A stretch of DNA of 64,000 nucleotides from Clusia tigrina (Eukaryota > Arthropoda > Insecta > Diptera > Clusiidae), in the NCBI GenBank assembly GCA_920105625.2, contig OV050031.1, positions 79,059,995-79,123,994 of the forward strand. Direction: 5' to 3'. The position numbers were made by a program, and so were the translations under genes. Below, in pieces: positions 52,711 through 64,000 of the stretch. Each line of letters opens with the position of its first letter. Within the stretch, counting starts at the first letter, position 1. The notes below the pieces were generated by a model. The model was not told the DNA's origin. It searched no databases and worked only from the letters and a program-made list of their open reading frames with translations.

Positions 52711-55700
52711 CTGAGGTAGATAGGGGTAGATATAGGAATAGACAAGGCAGCAGACCCCCAATCGACAGCGGCAGAGACTGAGACGCCTACAGAGACACTG
52801 GCCGAGGCTTCGACGCCGACTGAGACGCCGACTGGAGCAGATAGGGGTAGATATAGGCATACAGAAGGCAGCAGACGCAAAAATCGACAGCGGCGGCGGC
52901 TGAGACGCCTACAGAGACGCTGAGAGAGGCTGCGACGCCGACACAGACGCCGACTGAGGCATATAGTGGTAGATATAGGAATAGAGAAGGCAGCAGACAA
53001 CCCAATCGGCGGCGGCAGAGACTGACACGCCTACAGAGACGCGGACAGAGGCTGCGACGCCGACTGAGAAAGATAGGGGTAGATATAGGCATAGAGAATG
53101 CAGCAGAGCCCCCCCAATCGACAGCGGCAGCGACTGAGACGCATACAGAGACGCTAACAGAGGCTGCGACGCCGACTGAGACGCTGACTGAGACGCCGAC
53201 TAAGACGCCGACTGAGACACCGACTGAGACGCCGACTGAGACACCGACTGAGGAAGATAGGGGTAGATATAGGCAAGGAGAAGGCAGAAGAATCACCCAA
53301 TCGACAACGGCAACGGCTGAGACGCCTAAAGAGACGCTGACAGAGGCTGCGACGCCGACTGAGCAGAATGGGGTACATATAGGCATAGAGAAGGCAGCGA
53401 CTGAGACGCCTGCAGAGACGCTGACAGAGGCTGCGACGCCGACTGAGACGCCGACTGAAGCAGATAGGGGTAGATATAGGCATACAGAAGGCAGCAGACG
53501 CCAAAATCGACAGCCGCGGCGGCTGAGAAGCCTACAGAGACGCTGACAGGGGCTGCGACGCCAACTGTGACTCCGACTGAGATGCCGACTGAGGCAGATA
53601 GGGGTACATATAGGCATAGAGAAGGCAGAAGACGCACCCAATCGACAGCGGCAACGGCTGAGACGCCTTCAGTAACGCTGATAGAGGCTGCGACGCCGAT
53701 TGAAACGCCGACTGAGGCAGATAGGGGTAGATATAGGCATAGAGAAAGCAGGAGACCCCCAATCGATAGCGGCAGAGATTGAGACGTCTACAAAGACGCC
53801 TACAGAGACGCCTACAGAGACGCCTACACAGACGCTGACAGAGGCTGCGACGCCGACTGAGGCAGATAGGGATAGATATAGGCATAGAGGAGGCAGCAGA
53901 CCCCCCAATTGACAGCGGCAGCGACTGAGACGCCTACAGAGACGCTGATAGAGGCTGCGACGCCGACTGAGATGCCGACTGAGGCAGATAGGGGACACAA
54001 TTCAGCAGACCCACCAACCGACAGCGGCAGATACTGAGAAGCCTACAGAGATGCTGGCAGAGGCTGCCACGCCGGCTGAGACGCCTACTGATGCAGATAG
54101 GGGTAGACAAGGCAGCAGACCCCCAACCGACAGCGGCAGCGACTGAGACGCCTACAGAGACGCTGACAGAGGCTGCGACGCCGACTGAGGCAGATAGGGG
54201 TAGATATAGGCATACAGAAGGCAGCAGACGCAAAAATCGACAGCGGCGGCGGCTGAGACTCCTACAGAGACGCTGACAGAGGCTGCGACGTCCAGTGGGA
54301 CGCCGACTCAAGCCGATAGGGGTAGATATAGGCATAGGTAAGGCAGCAGACCCACCCAATCGAGAGCGGCAGCTACTGAGACGCCTACAGAGACGCTGAA
54401 AGAGGCTGCGACGCCGACTGAGACGCCGACTGAGGCAGATAGGGGTAGATATAGGCATAGAAGAGGCAGCAGACCCACCCAATCGAGAGCTGCAGCTACT
54501 GAGACGCCTACAGAGACGCTGAAAGAGGCTGCGACGCCGACTGAGACGCCGACTGAGGCAGATAGGGGTAGATATAGGCATAGAGGAGGCAGCAGACCCC
54601 CCAATTGACAGCGGAAGCGAATGAGACGCCTACAGAGACGCTGGCAGAGGCTGCGACGCCGACTGAGACGCCGACTGAGACACCGACTGAAGTAGATAGG
54701 GGTAGATATAGGAATAGACAAGGCAGCAGACCCCCAATCGACAGCGGCAGAGACTGAGACGCCTACAGAGACGCTGGCCGAGGCTTCCACGCCGACTGAG
54801 ACGCCGACTGGAGCAGATGGGGGTAGATATAGGCATACAGAAGGCAGCAGACGCAAAAATCGACAGCGGCGGCGGCTGAGACTCCTACAGAGACGCTGAG
54901 AGAGGCTGCGACGCCGACACAGACGCCGACTGAGGCATATAGTGGTAGATATAGGAATAGAGAAGGCAGCAGACTCCCCAATCGACGGCGGCAGAGACTG
55001 ACACGCCTACAGAGACGCGGACAGAGGCTGCGACGCCGACTGAGAAAGATAGGGGTAGATATAGGCATAGAGAATGCAGCAGAGCCCTCCCAATCGACAG
55101 CGGCAGCGACTGAGACGCATACAGAGACGCTAACAGAGGCTGCGACGCCGACTGAGACGCCGACTGAGGAAGATAGGGGTAGATATAGGCATACAGAAGG
55201 CAGCAGACGCCAAAATCGACAGCGGCGGCGGCTGAGACGCCTACAGAGACGCTGAGAGAGGCTGCGACGCCGACTGAGGCAGATAGGGGTACATATAGGC
55301 ATAGAGAAGGCAGAAGACTCACCCAATCGACAGCGGCAACGGCTGAGACGCCTACAGAGACGCTGAGAGAGGCTGCGACGCCGACACAGACGCCGACTGA
55401 GGCATATAGTGGTAGATATAGGAATAGAGAAGGCAGCAGACAACCCAATCGGCGGTGGCAGAGACTGACACGCCTACAGAGACGCGGACAGAGGCTGCGA
55501 CGCCGACTGAGAAACATAGGGGTAGATATAGGCATAGAGAATGCAGCAGAGCCCCCCCAATCGACAGCGGCAGCGACTGAGACGCATACAGAGACGCTAA
55601 CAGAGGCTGCGACGCTGACTGAGACGCTGACTGAGACGCCGACTGAGACGCCGACTGAGACACCGAATGGGACGCCGACTGAGACACCGACTGAGGAAGA

Positions 55701-57302
55701 TAGGGGTGGATATAGGCAAGGAGAAGGCAGAAGATTCACCCAATCGACAACGCCAACGGCTGAGACGCCTACAGAGACGCTGACAGAGTCTGCGACGCCG
55801 ACTGAGGCAGATAGGGGTAGATATATACATAGAGAAGGCAGCAGACCCCCTCAATCGACAGCGGCACCGACTGAGACGCCTAAAGAGACGCTGACAGAGG
55901 CTGCGACGCCGACTGAGACGCCGACTCAAGCCGATAGGGGTAGATATAGGCATAGGTAAGGCAGCAGACCCACCCAATCGAGAGCGGCAGTGACGGAGAC
56001 GCCTACAGAGAAGCTGACAGAGGCTGCGACGCCGACTGAGACGCCGACTGAGGCAGATAGGGGTAGATATAGGCATAGAGGAGGCAGCAGACCCCCAATT
56101 GACAGCGGCAGCGACTGAGACGCCTACAGAGACGCTGACAGAGGCTGCGACACCGACTGAGACGCCGACTGAGGCAGATAGAGGTAGATATAGGCATACA
56201 GAAGGCATCAGACCCCCCAATCGACAGCGACTGATACGCCTACAGAGACGCTGACAGAGGCTGCGACGCCTACTGAGACGCCGACTTAGGCAGATAGGGG
56301 TAGATATAGGCATAGAGAAGGCATCACACCCCCAATCGACAGCGACAGCAACTCAGACGCCTACAGAGACGCTGACAGTGGCTGCGACGCCGACTGAGAC
56401 GCCGACTCAAGCCGATAGGGCTAGATATAGGTATAGGTAAGGTAGAAGACCCATCCAATCGAGAGCAGCAGCGACGGACACGCCTACAGAGACGCTGACA
56501 GAGGCTGCGACGCCGACTGAGACGCCGACTTAGGCTGATAGGGGTAGATATAGGCATAGAGAAGACAGCATACCCCCAATCGACAGCGGCAGCGACTGAG
56601 ACGCCTACAGAGACGCTGACAGAGGCTGCGACGCCGACTGAGACGACGACTGAAGCAGATAGGGGTAGATATAGGCATACAGAAGGCAGCAGACGCCAAA
56701 ATCGACAGCCGCGGCGGCTGAGAAGCCTACAGAGACGCTGACAGGGGCTGCGGCGCCGACTCAGATGCCGACTGAGGCATATAGGGGTAGGTATAGGCAT
56801 AGAGAAGGCAGCAGATCCCCCCAATCGACAGCCGCAGCGACTGAGACGCCTACAGAGACGCTAACAGTGGCTGCGACGCCAACTGTGACTCCGACTGAGA
56901 TGCCGACTGAGGCAGATAGGGGTACATATAGGCATAGAGAAGGCAGAAGACTCACCCAATCGACAGCGGCAACGGCTGAGACGCCTTCAGTAACGCTGAT
57001 AGAGGCTGCGACGCCGACTGAAACGCCGACTGAGGCAGATAGGGGTAGATATAGGCATAGAGAAAGCAGGAGACCCCCCAATCGATAGCGGCAGAGATTG
57101 AGACGCCTACAAAGATGCCTACAGAGACGCCTACAGAGACGCCTACACAGACGCTGACAGAGGCTGCGACGCCGACTGTGACGCCGACTGAGGCAGATAG
57201 GGATAGATATAGGCATAGAGGAGGCAGCAGACCCCCCAATTGACAGCGGCAGCGACTGAGACGCCTACAGAGACGCTGACAGAGGCTGCGACGCCGGCTG
57301 AG

Positions 57303-58085
57303 ACGCCTACTGATGCAGATAGGGGTAGACAAGGCAGCAGACCCCCAACCGACAGCGGCAGCGACTGAGACGCCTACAGAGACGCTGACAGAGGCTGCGA
57401 CGCCGACTGAGGCAGATAGGGGTAGATATAGGCATAGAGGATGCAGCAGACCACCCAATCGACATCGGCAGCGACTGAGACGCCTACAGAGACGCTGACA
57501 CAGGCTGCGACGCCGACTGAGACGCCGACTGAGACGCCGACTGAGGCAGATAGGGGTAGATATAGGCATAGAGGAGGTAGCAGACACCCCAATTGACAGC
57601 GAAAGCGAATGAGACGCCTACAGAGACGCTGCCAGAGGCTGCGACGCCGACTGAGACGCCGACTGAGACACCGACTGAAGTAGATAGGGGTAGATATAGG
57701 CATTGAGAAAGCAGCAGAACCCCCAATCGAAAGCGACAGCGACTGAGACGCCTACAGAGACGCTGACAGAGGCTGCGACGTCCAGTGAGACGCCGACTCA
57801 AGCCGACAGGGGTAGATATAGGCATAGGTAAGGCAGCAGACCCACCCAATCGAGAGCGGCAGCTACTGAGACGCCTACAGAGACGCTGAAAGAGGCTGCG
57901 ACGCCGACTGAGACGCCGACTGAGGCAGATAGGGGTAGATATAGGCATAGAGGAGGCAGCAGACCCCCCAATTGACAGCGGAAGCGAATGAGACGCCTAC
58001 AGAGACGCTGGCAGAGGCTGCGACACCGACTGAGACGCCGACTGAGACACCGACTGAGGTAGATAGGGGTAGATATAGGAATAGA
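57303..58085 (+). repeat. Family B ~0.75-kb segmental duplication, copy 2
   Basis: Copy of 51960-52710, followed by the B-type expanded 12-bp array near 58.15 kb and then by the boundary to family A at about 58,490. The order around it differs from copy 1, so it moved as a segment. Confidence 0.73.
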
Positions 58086-58489
58086 CAAGGCAGCAGACCC
58101 CCAATCGACAGCGGCAGCGACTGAGATGCATACAGAGACGCTAACAGAGGCTGCGACGCCGACTGAGACGCTGACTGAGACGCCGACTGAGACGCCGACT
58201 GAGACACCAACTGAGGAAGATAGGGGTAGATATAGGCAAGGAGAAGGCAGAAGATTCACCCAATCGACAACGGCAACGGCTGAGACGCCTAAAGAGACGC
58301 TGACAGAGGCTGCGACGCCGACTGAGACGCCGACTGAAGCAGATAGGGGTAGATATAGGCATACAGAAGGCAGCAGACGCCAAAATCGACAGCCGCGGCG
58401 GCTGAGAAGCCTACAGAGACGCTGACAGGGGCTGCGGCGCCGACTCAGATGCCGACTGAGGCATATTGGGGTAGATATAGGCATAGAGA

Positions 58490-61400
58490 AGGCAGCAGAT
58501 CCCCCCAATCGACAGTGGCAACGGCTGAATCGCCTACAGTGACGCTGACAGAGGCTGCGACGCCGACTGAGACGCCGACTGAGGCAGATAGGGTTAGATA
58601 TAGGCATAGAGAAGGCAGCAGACCCCCAATCGATAGCGGCAGAGACTGAGACGCCTACAGAGACGCTGACGGAGGCTGCGACACGGACTGAGACGCCGAT
58701 TGAGGCAGATAGGGGTAGATATAGGTATAGAGAAGGCAGCAGAACCCCAATCGACACCGGCAGCGACTGAGACGTCTACAGAGACGGTAACAGAGGCTGA
58801 CTCGACGACTGAGACTCCGACTGACACGCCGACTGAGGCAGATAGGGATAGAGAAGGCAGAAGACTCACCAAATCGACAGCGGCAACGGCTGAGTCGCCA
58901 ACAGTGACGCTGACAGAGGCAGCGACGCCGACTGAGGCAGATAGGGGTAGATATAGGCATAGAGAAGGCAGCAGACCCCCCAATCGATAGCGGCAGAGAC
59001 TGAGACGCCTACAGAGACGCTGAAAGAGGCTTCGACGCCGACTGAGGCAGATAGGGTTAGATATAGGCATAGAGAAGGCATCAGACCCCCCCCACTCACA
59101 GCGGAAGCGACTGAGACGCCTACAGAGACGCTGACAGAGGCTGCGACGATGACTGAGGCGCCGACTGAGGCAGATAGGGTTAGATATAGGCATAGAGAAG
59201 GCAGCAGACCCCCCAATCGACAGCGGCAGCGACTGAGACGCCTACTGAGACGCTAAAAAAGGCTGCGACGCCGACTGAGACGCCGACTCAAGCCGATAGG
59301 TTCAGATATAGGCATAGGTAAGGCAGCAGACCCACCCAATCGAGAGCGGGAGCGACTGAGACGCTTACAGAGACGCTGACAGAGGCTGCGATGCCTACTG
59401 AGGCGCCGACTGAGGCAGATAAGTAGATATAGGCATAGAGAAGGCAGCTGACTCCCCATTCGACAGCGGCACCGATTAAGACACTTACAGAGACGCTGAC
59501 CGAGGCTGCGACGCCGACTGAGACGCCGACTCAGGCAGATCATGGTAGATATAGGTATAGAGAAGGCAGCAGACCCCCCCAATCGACAGCGGCAGCGACT
59601 GAGACGCCTACAGAGACGCTAAAAAAGGCTGCGACGCCGACTGAGACGCCGACTCAAGCCGATAGGTTCAGATATAGGCATAGGTAAGGCAGCAGACCCA
59701 CCCAATCGAGAGCGGCAGCGACTGAGACGCGTACAGAGACGCTGACAGAGGCTGCGACGCCGACTGACACGCCGACTGAGACAGATAGGGGTAGATATAG
59801 GAATAGAGAAGGCAGCAGACCCCCCAATGGACAGCGGCAGAGACTGACACGCCTACAGAGAAGCTGATAGGGGTAGATACAGGCATAGAGAAGGCACCAG
59901 ACGCCCCCCCCCCCCACCCAATCGAAAACGGCAGCGACTGAGACGCCTACAGAGACGCTGGCAGAGGCTGCGACGCCGGCTGAGACGCCTAGTGAGGCAG
60001 ACAGGGGTAGATATAGGCATCGAGAAGGCAGCAGACCCCCCAATCAACAGCGGCAGAGACTGACACACCTACAGAGACGCTGACGGAGGCTGCGACGCCG
60101 ACTGAGACGTCGATTGAGGTAGATAGGGGTAGATATAGGAATAGAGAAGGCAGCAGACCCCCCAATAGACAGCGGCAGAGACTGACACGCCTACAGCGAA
60201 GCTGATAGGGGTAGATACAGGCATACAGAATGCAGCAGCCCCCCCCCCCCACACATTGACAGCGGCAGCGACTGAGACGCCTACAGAGACGCTGACAGAG
60301 GCTGCGACGACGACTGAGGTAGATAGGAGTAGATATAGGCATAGAGAAGGCAGCAGACCCACCAATGGACAGCGGGAGCGACTGAGACGCCTACATAGAC
60401 GCTTGCAGAGGCTGCGGCGCCTACTGAGATGCCGACCGAGGCAGATAGGGGTATATATAGGCATAGAGAAGGCAGCAGACCCCCCAATCGACAGTGGCAG
60501 CGACTGAGACACATACAGAGACGCAGACAGAGGCTGCGACGCCGACTGAGACGTCGACTGAGGCAGATAGGGGTAGATATAGGCAGAAGGCAGCACACCC
60601 CCAATCGATAGCAGCAGCGACTGAGACGCCTACAGAGAGGCAGATAGGTATAGAGAAGTCAGCAGACCCCACAATCGACAGCGGCAGCGACTGAGACGCC
60701 TACAGAGACGCTGAAAGAAGCTGCGACGCCGACTGAGACGCCGACGGGGGCAGATAGGTGTAGATATAAGAATACAGAAGGCCGCAGACCCCACCCAATC
60801 GATAGCGGCAGAGACTGAGACGCCTACAGAGACGCCTAAAGAGACGCTGACAGAGGCTGCGACGCCGACTGAGGCAGATAGGGGTAGATATAGGCATAGA
60901 GAAGGCAGCAGACCCCCCAATCGACAGTGGCAGCGACTGAGACGCCTACAGAGACGCTGACAGAGGCTGCGACGCCGACTAAGGTAGATAGGTGTAGATA
61001 TAGGCATAGAGAAGGCAGCAGACCCACCAATGGACAGCGGGAGCGACTGAGACGCCTACAGAGACGCTGACCGAGGCTGCGACGCCGACTGAGACGCCGA
61101 CTCAGGCAGATTATGGTAGATATAGGCATAGTGAAAACAGCAGACCCTCCCAATCGAGAGCGGCAGCGACTGGGACGCGTACAGAGACGCTGACAGAGGC
61201 TGCGACGCCGACTGACACGCCGACTGAGGCAGATAGGGGAGGAATAGAGAGGAATATAGGAATAGAGAAGGCAGCAGACCCCCCAATAGACAGCGGCAGA
61301 GACTGACACGCCTACAGAGAAGCTGATAGGGGTAGATACAGGCATAGAGAAGGCACCAGACCCCCCCCCCCCCCACAATCGAAAACGGCTGCGACTGAGA

Positions 61401-64000
61401 CGCCTACAGAGACGCTGGCAGAGGCTGCGACGCCGGCTGAGACGCCTAATGAGGCAGACAGGGGTAGATATAGCATCGAGAAGGCAGCAGACCCCCAATC
61501 AACAGCGGCAGCGACTGAGACGCCTACAGAGACGCTGAAAGAAGCTTCGACGCCGACTGAGACAGATAGGGTTAGATATAGGCATAGAGAAGGCATGAGA
61601 CCCCCCCAAATCGACAGCGGCAGCGACTGAGAGGCCTACAGAGACGCTGACCGAGGCTGCGACGCCGACTGAGGCGCCGACTGAGGCGCCGACTGAGGAA
61701 GATAGGGGTAGATATAGGCATAGAGAATGCAGCAAGCCCCCCCCCCCCCAATTGACAGTGGCAGCGACTGAGACGCTGATAGAGGCTGCGACGCCGACTG
61801 AGGTAGATAGGTGTAGATATTGGCATAGAGAAGGCAGCAGACCCACCAATGGACAGCGGGAGCGACTGAGACGCCTACAGAGACGCTTGCAGAGACTGCG
61901 GCGCCTACTGAGGCGCCAACCGAGGCAGATAGGGGTAGATATAGGCATAGAGAAGGCAGCAGACCCCCCAATCGACAGTGGCAGCGACTGAGACACCTAC
62001 AGAGACGCTGACAGAGGCTGCGACACCAACTGAGACGTCGACTGAGGCAGATAGGGGTGGATATAGGCATAGAGAAGGCAGCAGACGCCCAATCGACAGC
62101 AGCAGCGACTGAGACGCCTACAGAGACGCTAACAGAGGCTGCGACGACGGCTGAGACTCCGACTGATACGCCGACTGAGGCAGATAGGGGTAGATATAGG
62201 CATAGAGAAGGCAGAAGACTCACCCAATCGACAGTGGCAACGGCTGAATCGCCTACAGTGACGCTGACAGAGGCTGCGACGCCGACTGAGACGCCGACTG
62301 AGGCAGATAGGGATAGATATAGGCATAGAGAAGGCAGCAGACAACCCAATCGATAGCGGCAGAGACTGAGACGCCTACAGAGACGCTGACGGAGGCTGCG
62401 ACACCGACTGAGACGCCGATTGAGGCAGATAGGGGTAGATATAATTATAGAGAAGGCAGCAGAACCCCAATCGACACCGGCAGCGACTGAGACGTCTACA
62501 TAGACGGTAACAGAGGCTGACTCGACGACTGAGACTCCGACTGACACGCCGACTGAGGCAGATAGGGATAGAGAAGGCAGAAGACTCACCAAATCGACAG
62601 CGGCAACGGCTGAGTCGCCAACAGTGACGCTGACAGAGGCAGCGACGCCGACTGAGGCAGATAGGGGTAGATATAGGCAGAGAAGGCAGCAGACCCCCCA
62701 ATCGATAGCGGTAGATATTGAGACGCCTACAGAGACGCTGAAAGAGGCTTCGACGCCGACTGAGGCAGATAGGGGTAGATATAGGCATAGAGAAGGCATC
62801 AGACCCCCCACTCACAGCGGCAGCGACTGAGACGCCTACAGAGACGCTGACAGAGGCTGCGACGATGACTGAGACGCCTAATGAGGCAGACAGGGGTAGA
62901 TATAGGCATCGAGAAGGCAGCAGACCCCCCAATCAACAGCGGCAGAGACTGACACACCTACAGAGACGCTGACGGAGGCTGCGACGCCGACTGAGACGTC
63001 GATTGAGGTAGATAGGGGTAGATATAGGCATAGAGAAGGCAGCAGACCCTCAATCGGGAGCGGCAGCGACTGAGACGCAAACAGAGACGCTGACAGAGGC
63101 TGCGACGCCGACTGACACGCCCACTGAGGCAGATAGGGGTAGATATAGGAATAGAGAAGGCAGCAGACCCCCCAATCAACAGCGGCAGAGACTGACACGC
63201 CTACAGAGACGCTGACGGAGGCTGCGACACCGACTGAGACACCGATTGAGGCAGATAGGGGTAGATATAGTCATAGAGAAGGCAGCAGACCCCCAATCGA
63301 CAGCGGCAGAGACTGAGACGCCTACAGAGACGCTGAAAGAAGCTTCGACGCCGACTGAGGCAGATAGGGTTAGATATAGGCATAGAGAAGGCATGAGACC
63401 CCCCAAATCGACAGCAGCAGCGACTGAGACGCCTACAGAGACGCTGACAGAGGCTGCGACGCCGACTAAGGTAGATAGGTGTAGATATAGGCATAGAGAA
63501 GGCAGCAGACCCACCAATGGACAGCGGGAGCGACTGAGACGCCTACAGAAGCGCTTGCAGAGACTGTGGCGCCTACTGAGACGCCGACCGAGGCAGATAG
63601 GGGTAGATATAGGCATAGAGAAGGCAGCAGACCCCCCAATCGACAGTGGCAGCGACTGAGACACCTACAGAGACGCTGACAGAGGCTTCGAAGCCGACTG
63701 AGGCAGATAGGGTTAGATATAGGCATAGAGAAGGCATCAGACCCCCCCAAATCGACAGCGGCAGCGACTGAGACGCCTACAGAGACGCTGACAGAGGCTG
63801 CGACACCAACTGAGACGTCGACTGAGGCAGATAGGGGTGGATATAGGCATAGAGAAGGCAGCAGACGCCCAATCGACAGCAGCAGCGACTGAGACGCCTA
63901 CAGAGACGCTAACAGAGGCTGCGACGACGGCTGAGACTCCGACTGATACGCCGACTGAGGCAGATAGGGGTAGATATAGGCATAGAGAAGGCAGAAGCCT
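58490..64000 (+). repeat. Second family A block, collinear with 20.7-25.5 kb
   Basis: From 58.7 kb the order of variants follows that of 20.68-25.46 kb: the marker module; GACGATGACTGAGGCG; the C-tract monomers; the GGAATAGAG-duplicated core (61.23 versus 22.90 kb); the one-base-short TATAGCATCGAGAAGG (61.47 versus 23.13 kb); and the TATAGTCATAGAG core (63.27 versus 24.91 kb). The offset is about 38.34-38.38 kb over most of this. After about 63.68 kb it switches to sequence like 23.66-23.86 kb and runs off the window. Confidence 0.8.

Larger units (their letters stand above)
37500..58490 (+). repeat. Family B block of the satellite
   Basis: Monomers keep the same backbone but share a different variant set: GGCAAGGAGAAGGCAGAAG cores followed by CTCACCCAATCGACAACGGC, AGAGCCCCCCCAATCG starts, GACTGAGAAAGATAGGGG, CAGACGCCAAAATCGACAGC with GGCGGCGGCTGAG, and GGGGTACATATAGG cores. 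These are absent or rare in 1-37 kb. Long C tracts are largely missing. The right edge is sharp: near 58,490-58,520 a B-type CAGCAGATCCCCCCAATCG is followed by A-type ACAGTGGCAACGGCTGAATC. The B-like TACATA core is not seen after this point. Confidence 0.8.
1..64000 (+). repeat. Satellite DNA array, ~122-bp monomer, head-to-tail
   Basis: The whole window is one tandem array. A typical monomer runs from GACAGCGGCAGC through a GC-rich half to an AT-rich core (AGATAGGGGTAGATATAGG), then CATAGAGAAGGCAGCAGA, a C tract and AATC. With six C's it counts to 122 bp; the monomer at 43204-43326 has seven C's and is 123 bp. The length is confirmed independently: the copy of 341-2200 at 3671-5415 lacks exactly one monomer, and the alignment offset falls there from 3342 to 3220. 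All copies I read share one orientation. Consensus base counts are G 41, A 36, C 33, T 12. No unique DNA interrupts the array apart from the N run. I do not recognise the satellite family and infer no function. A centromeric, pericentromeric, sex-chromosome or other heterochromatic location is possible but unsupported. Confidence 0.97.

Noticed and set aside
1..64000. CRISPR array
   Set aside because: There are no unique spacers. The intervals between repeated motifs are themselves repeats, and the unit is far longer than CRISPR repeat-spacer units.
1..64000. Centromere protein B box
   Set aside because: I looked for the TTCG....A..CGGG pattern. TTCG occurs in GCTTCGACGCCGACTG, but the rest of the box does not match. 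Centromeric function cannot be claimed from sequence alone.
1..64000. Embedded transposon, rRNA or tRNA gene
   Set aside because: No stretch departs from the monomer pattern for more than a few tens of bases. I saw no target-site duplications, poly-A tails, terminal repeats or rRNA motifs.
1..64000. Inverted segments or palindromic organisation
   Set aside because: All monomers read in the same direction. I found no reverse-complement copy of the core or C-tract motif on the + strand.

Overview
The window contains no gene that I can support. It is one uninterrupted head-to-tail satellite DNA array covering all 64 kb. The monomer is about 122 bp, so the window holds roughly 530 copies (length divided by monomer length, not counted). 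The consensus monomer is about 61% G+C. It is strongly T-poor on the + strand (12 T against 36 A) and keeps about ten CpG sites. It is itself built from degenerate 12-bp units, ten of them plus 2 bp. Every monomer I read has the same orientation, and no transposon, RNA gene or unique sequence interrupts the array. A long, diverged, hierarchically organised satellite points to a eukaryotic nuclear genome. A single run of exactly 200 N (16162-16361) points to a scaffolded assembly. I cannot name the species.

Layout: 1 to about 37,500 is monomer family A. It is made of nested tandem duplications: 341-2200 repeated at 3671-5415, 6181-13560 repeated at 13561-21150, and 23833-28554 repeated at 28555-32962. 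About 37,500-58,490 is a distinct family B, marked by a core reading GGCAAGGAGAAGGCAGAAG, by 12-bp minisatellite expansions, and by monomers with a 25-bp deletion. It has its own duplications: 39694-41087 repeated at 44840-46251, 47352-49754 repeated at 49755-52157, and 51960-52710 repeated at 57303-58085. About 58,490-64,000 returns to family A and is collinear with 20.7-25.5 kb, some 38 kb away.

The many open frames are by-products. The minus strand is A-poor, so stop codons are rare. The 122-bp monomer is not a multiple of three, so each reading passes through three frames in successive monomers and then stops at a TAG in the third. No protein, promoter or RNA system is supported. The interest lies in the repeat architecture: a 12-bp unit inside a 122-bp monomer inside 2.4-7.6 kb higher-order units, with traces of slippage, microhomology deletion, unequal exchange and recent segmental duplication.
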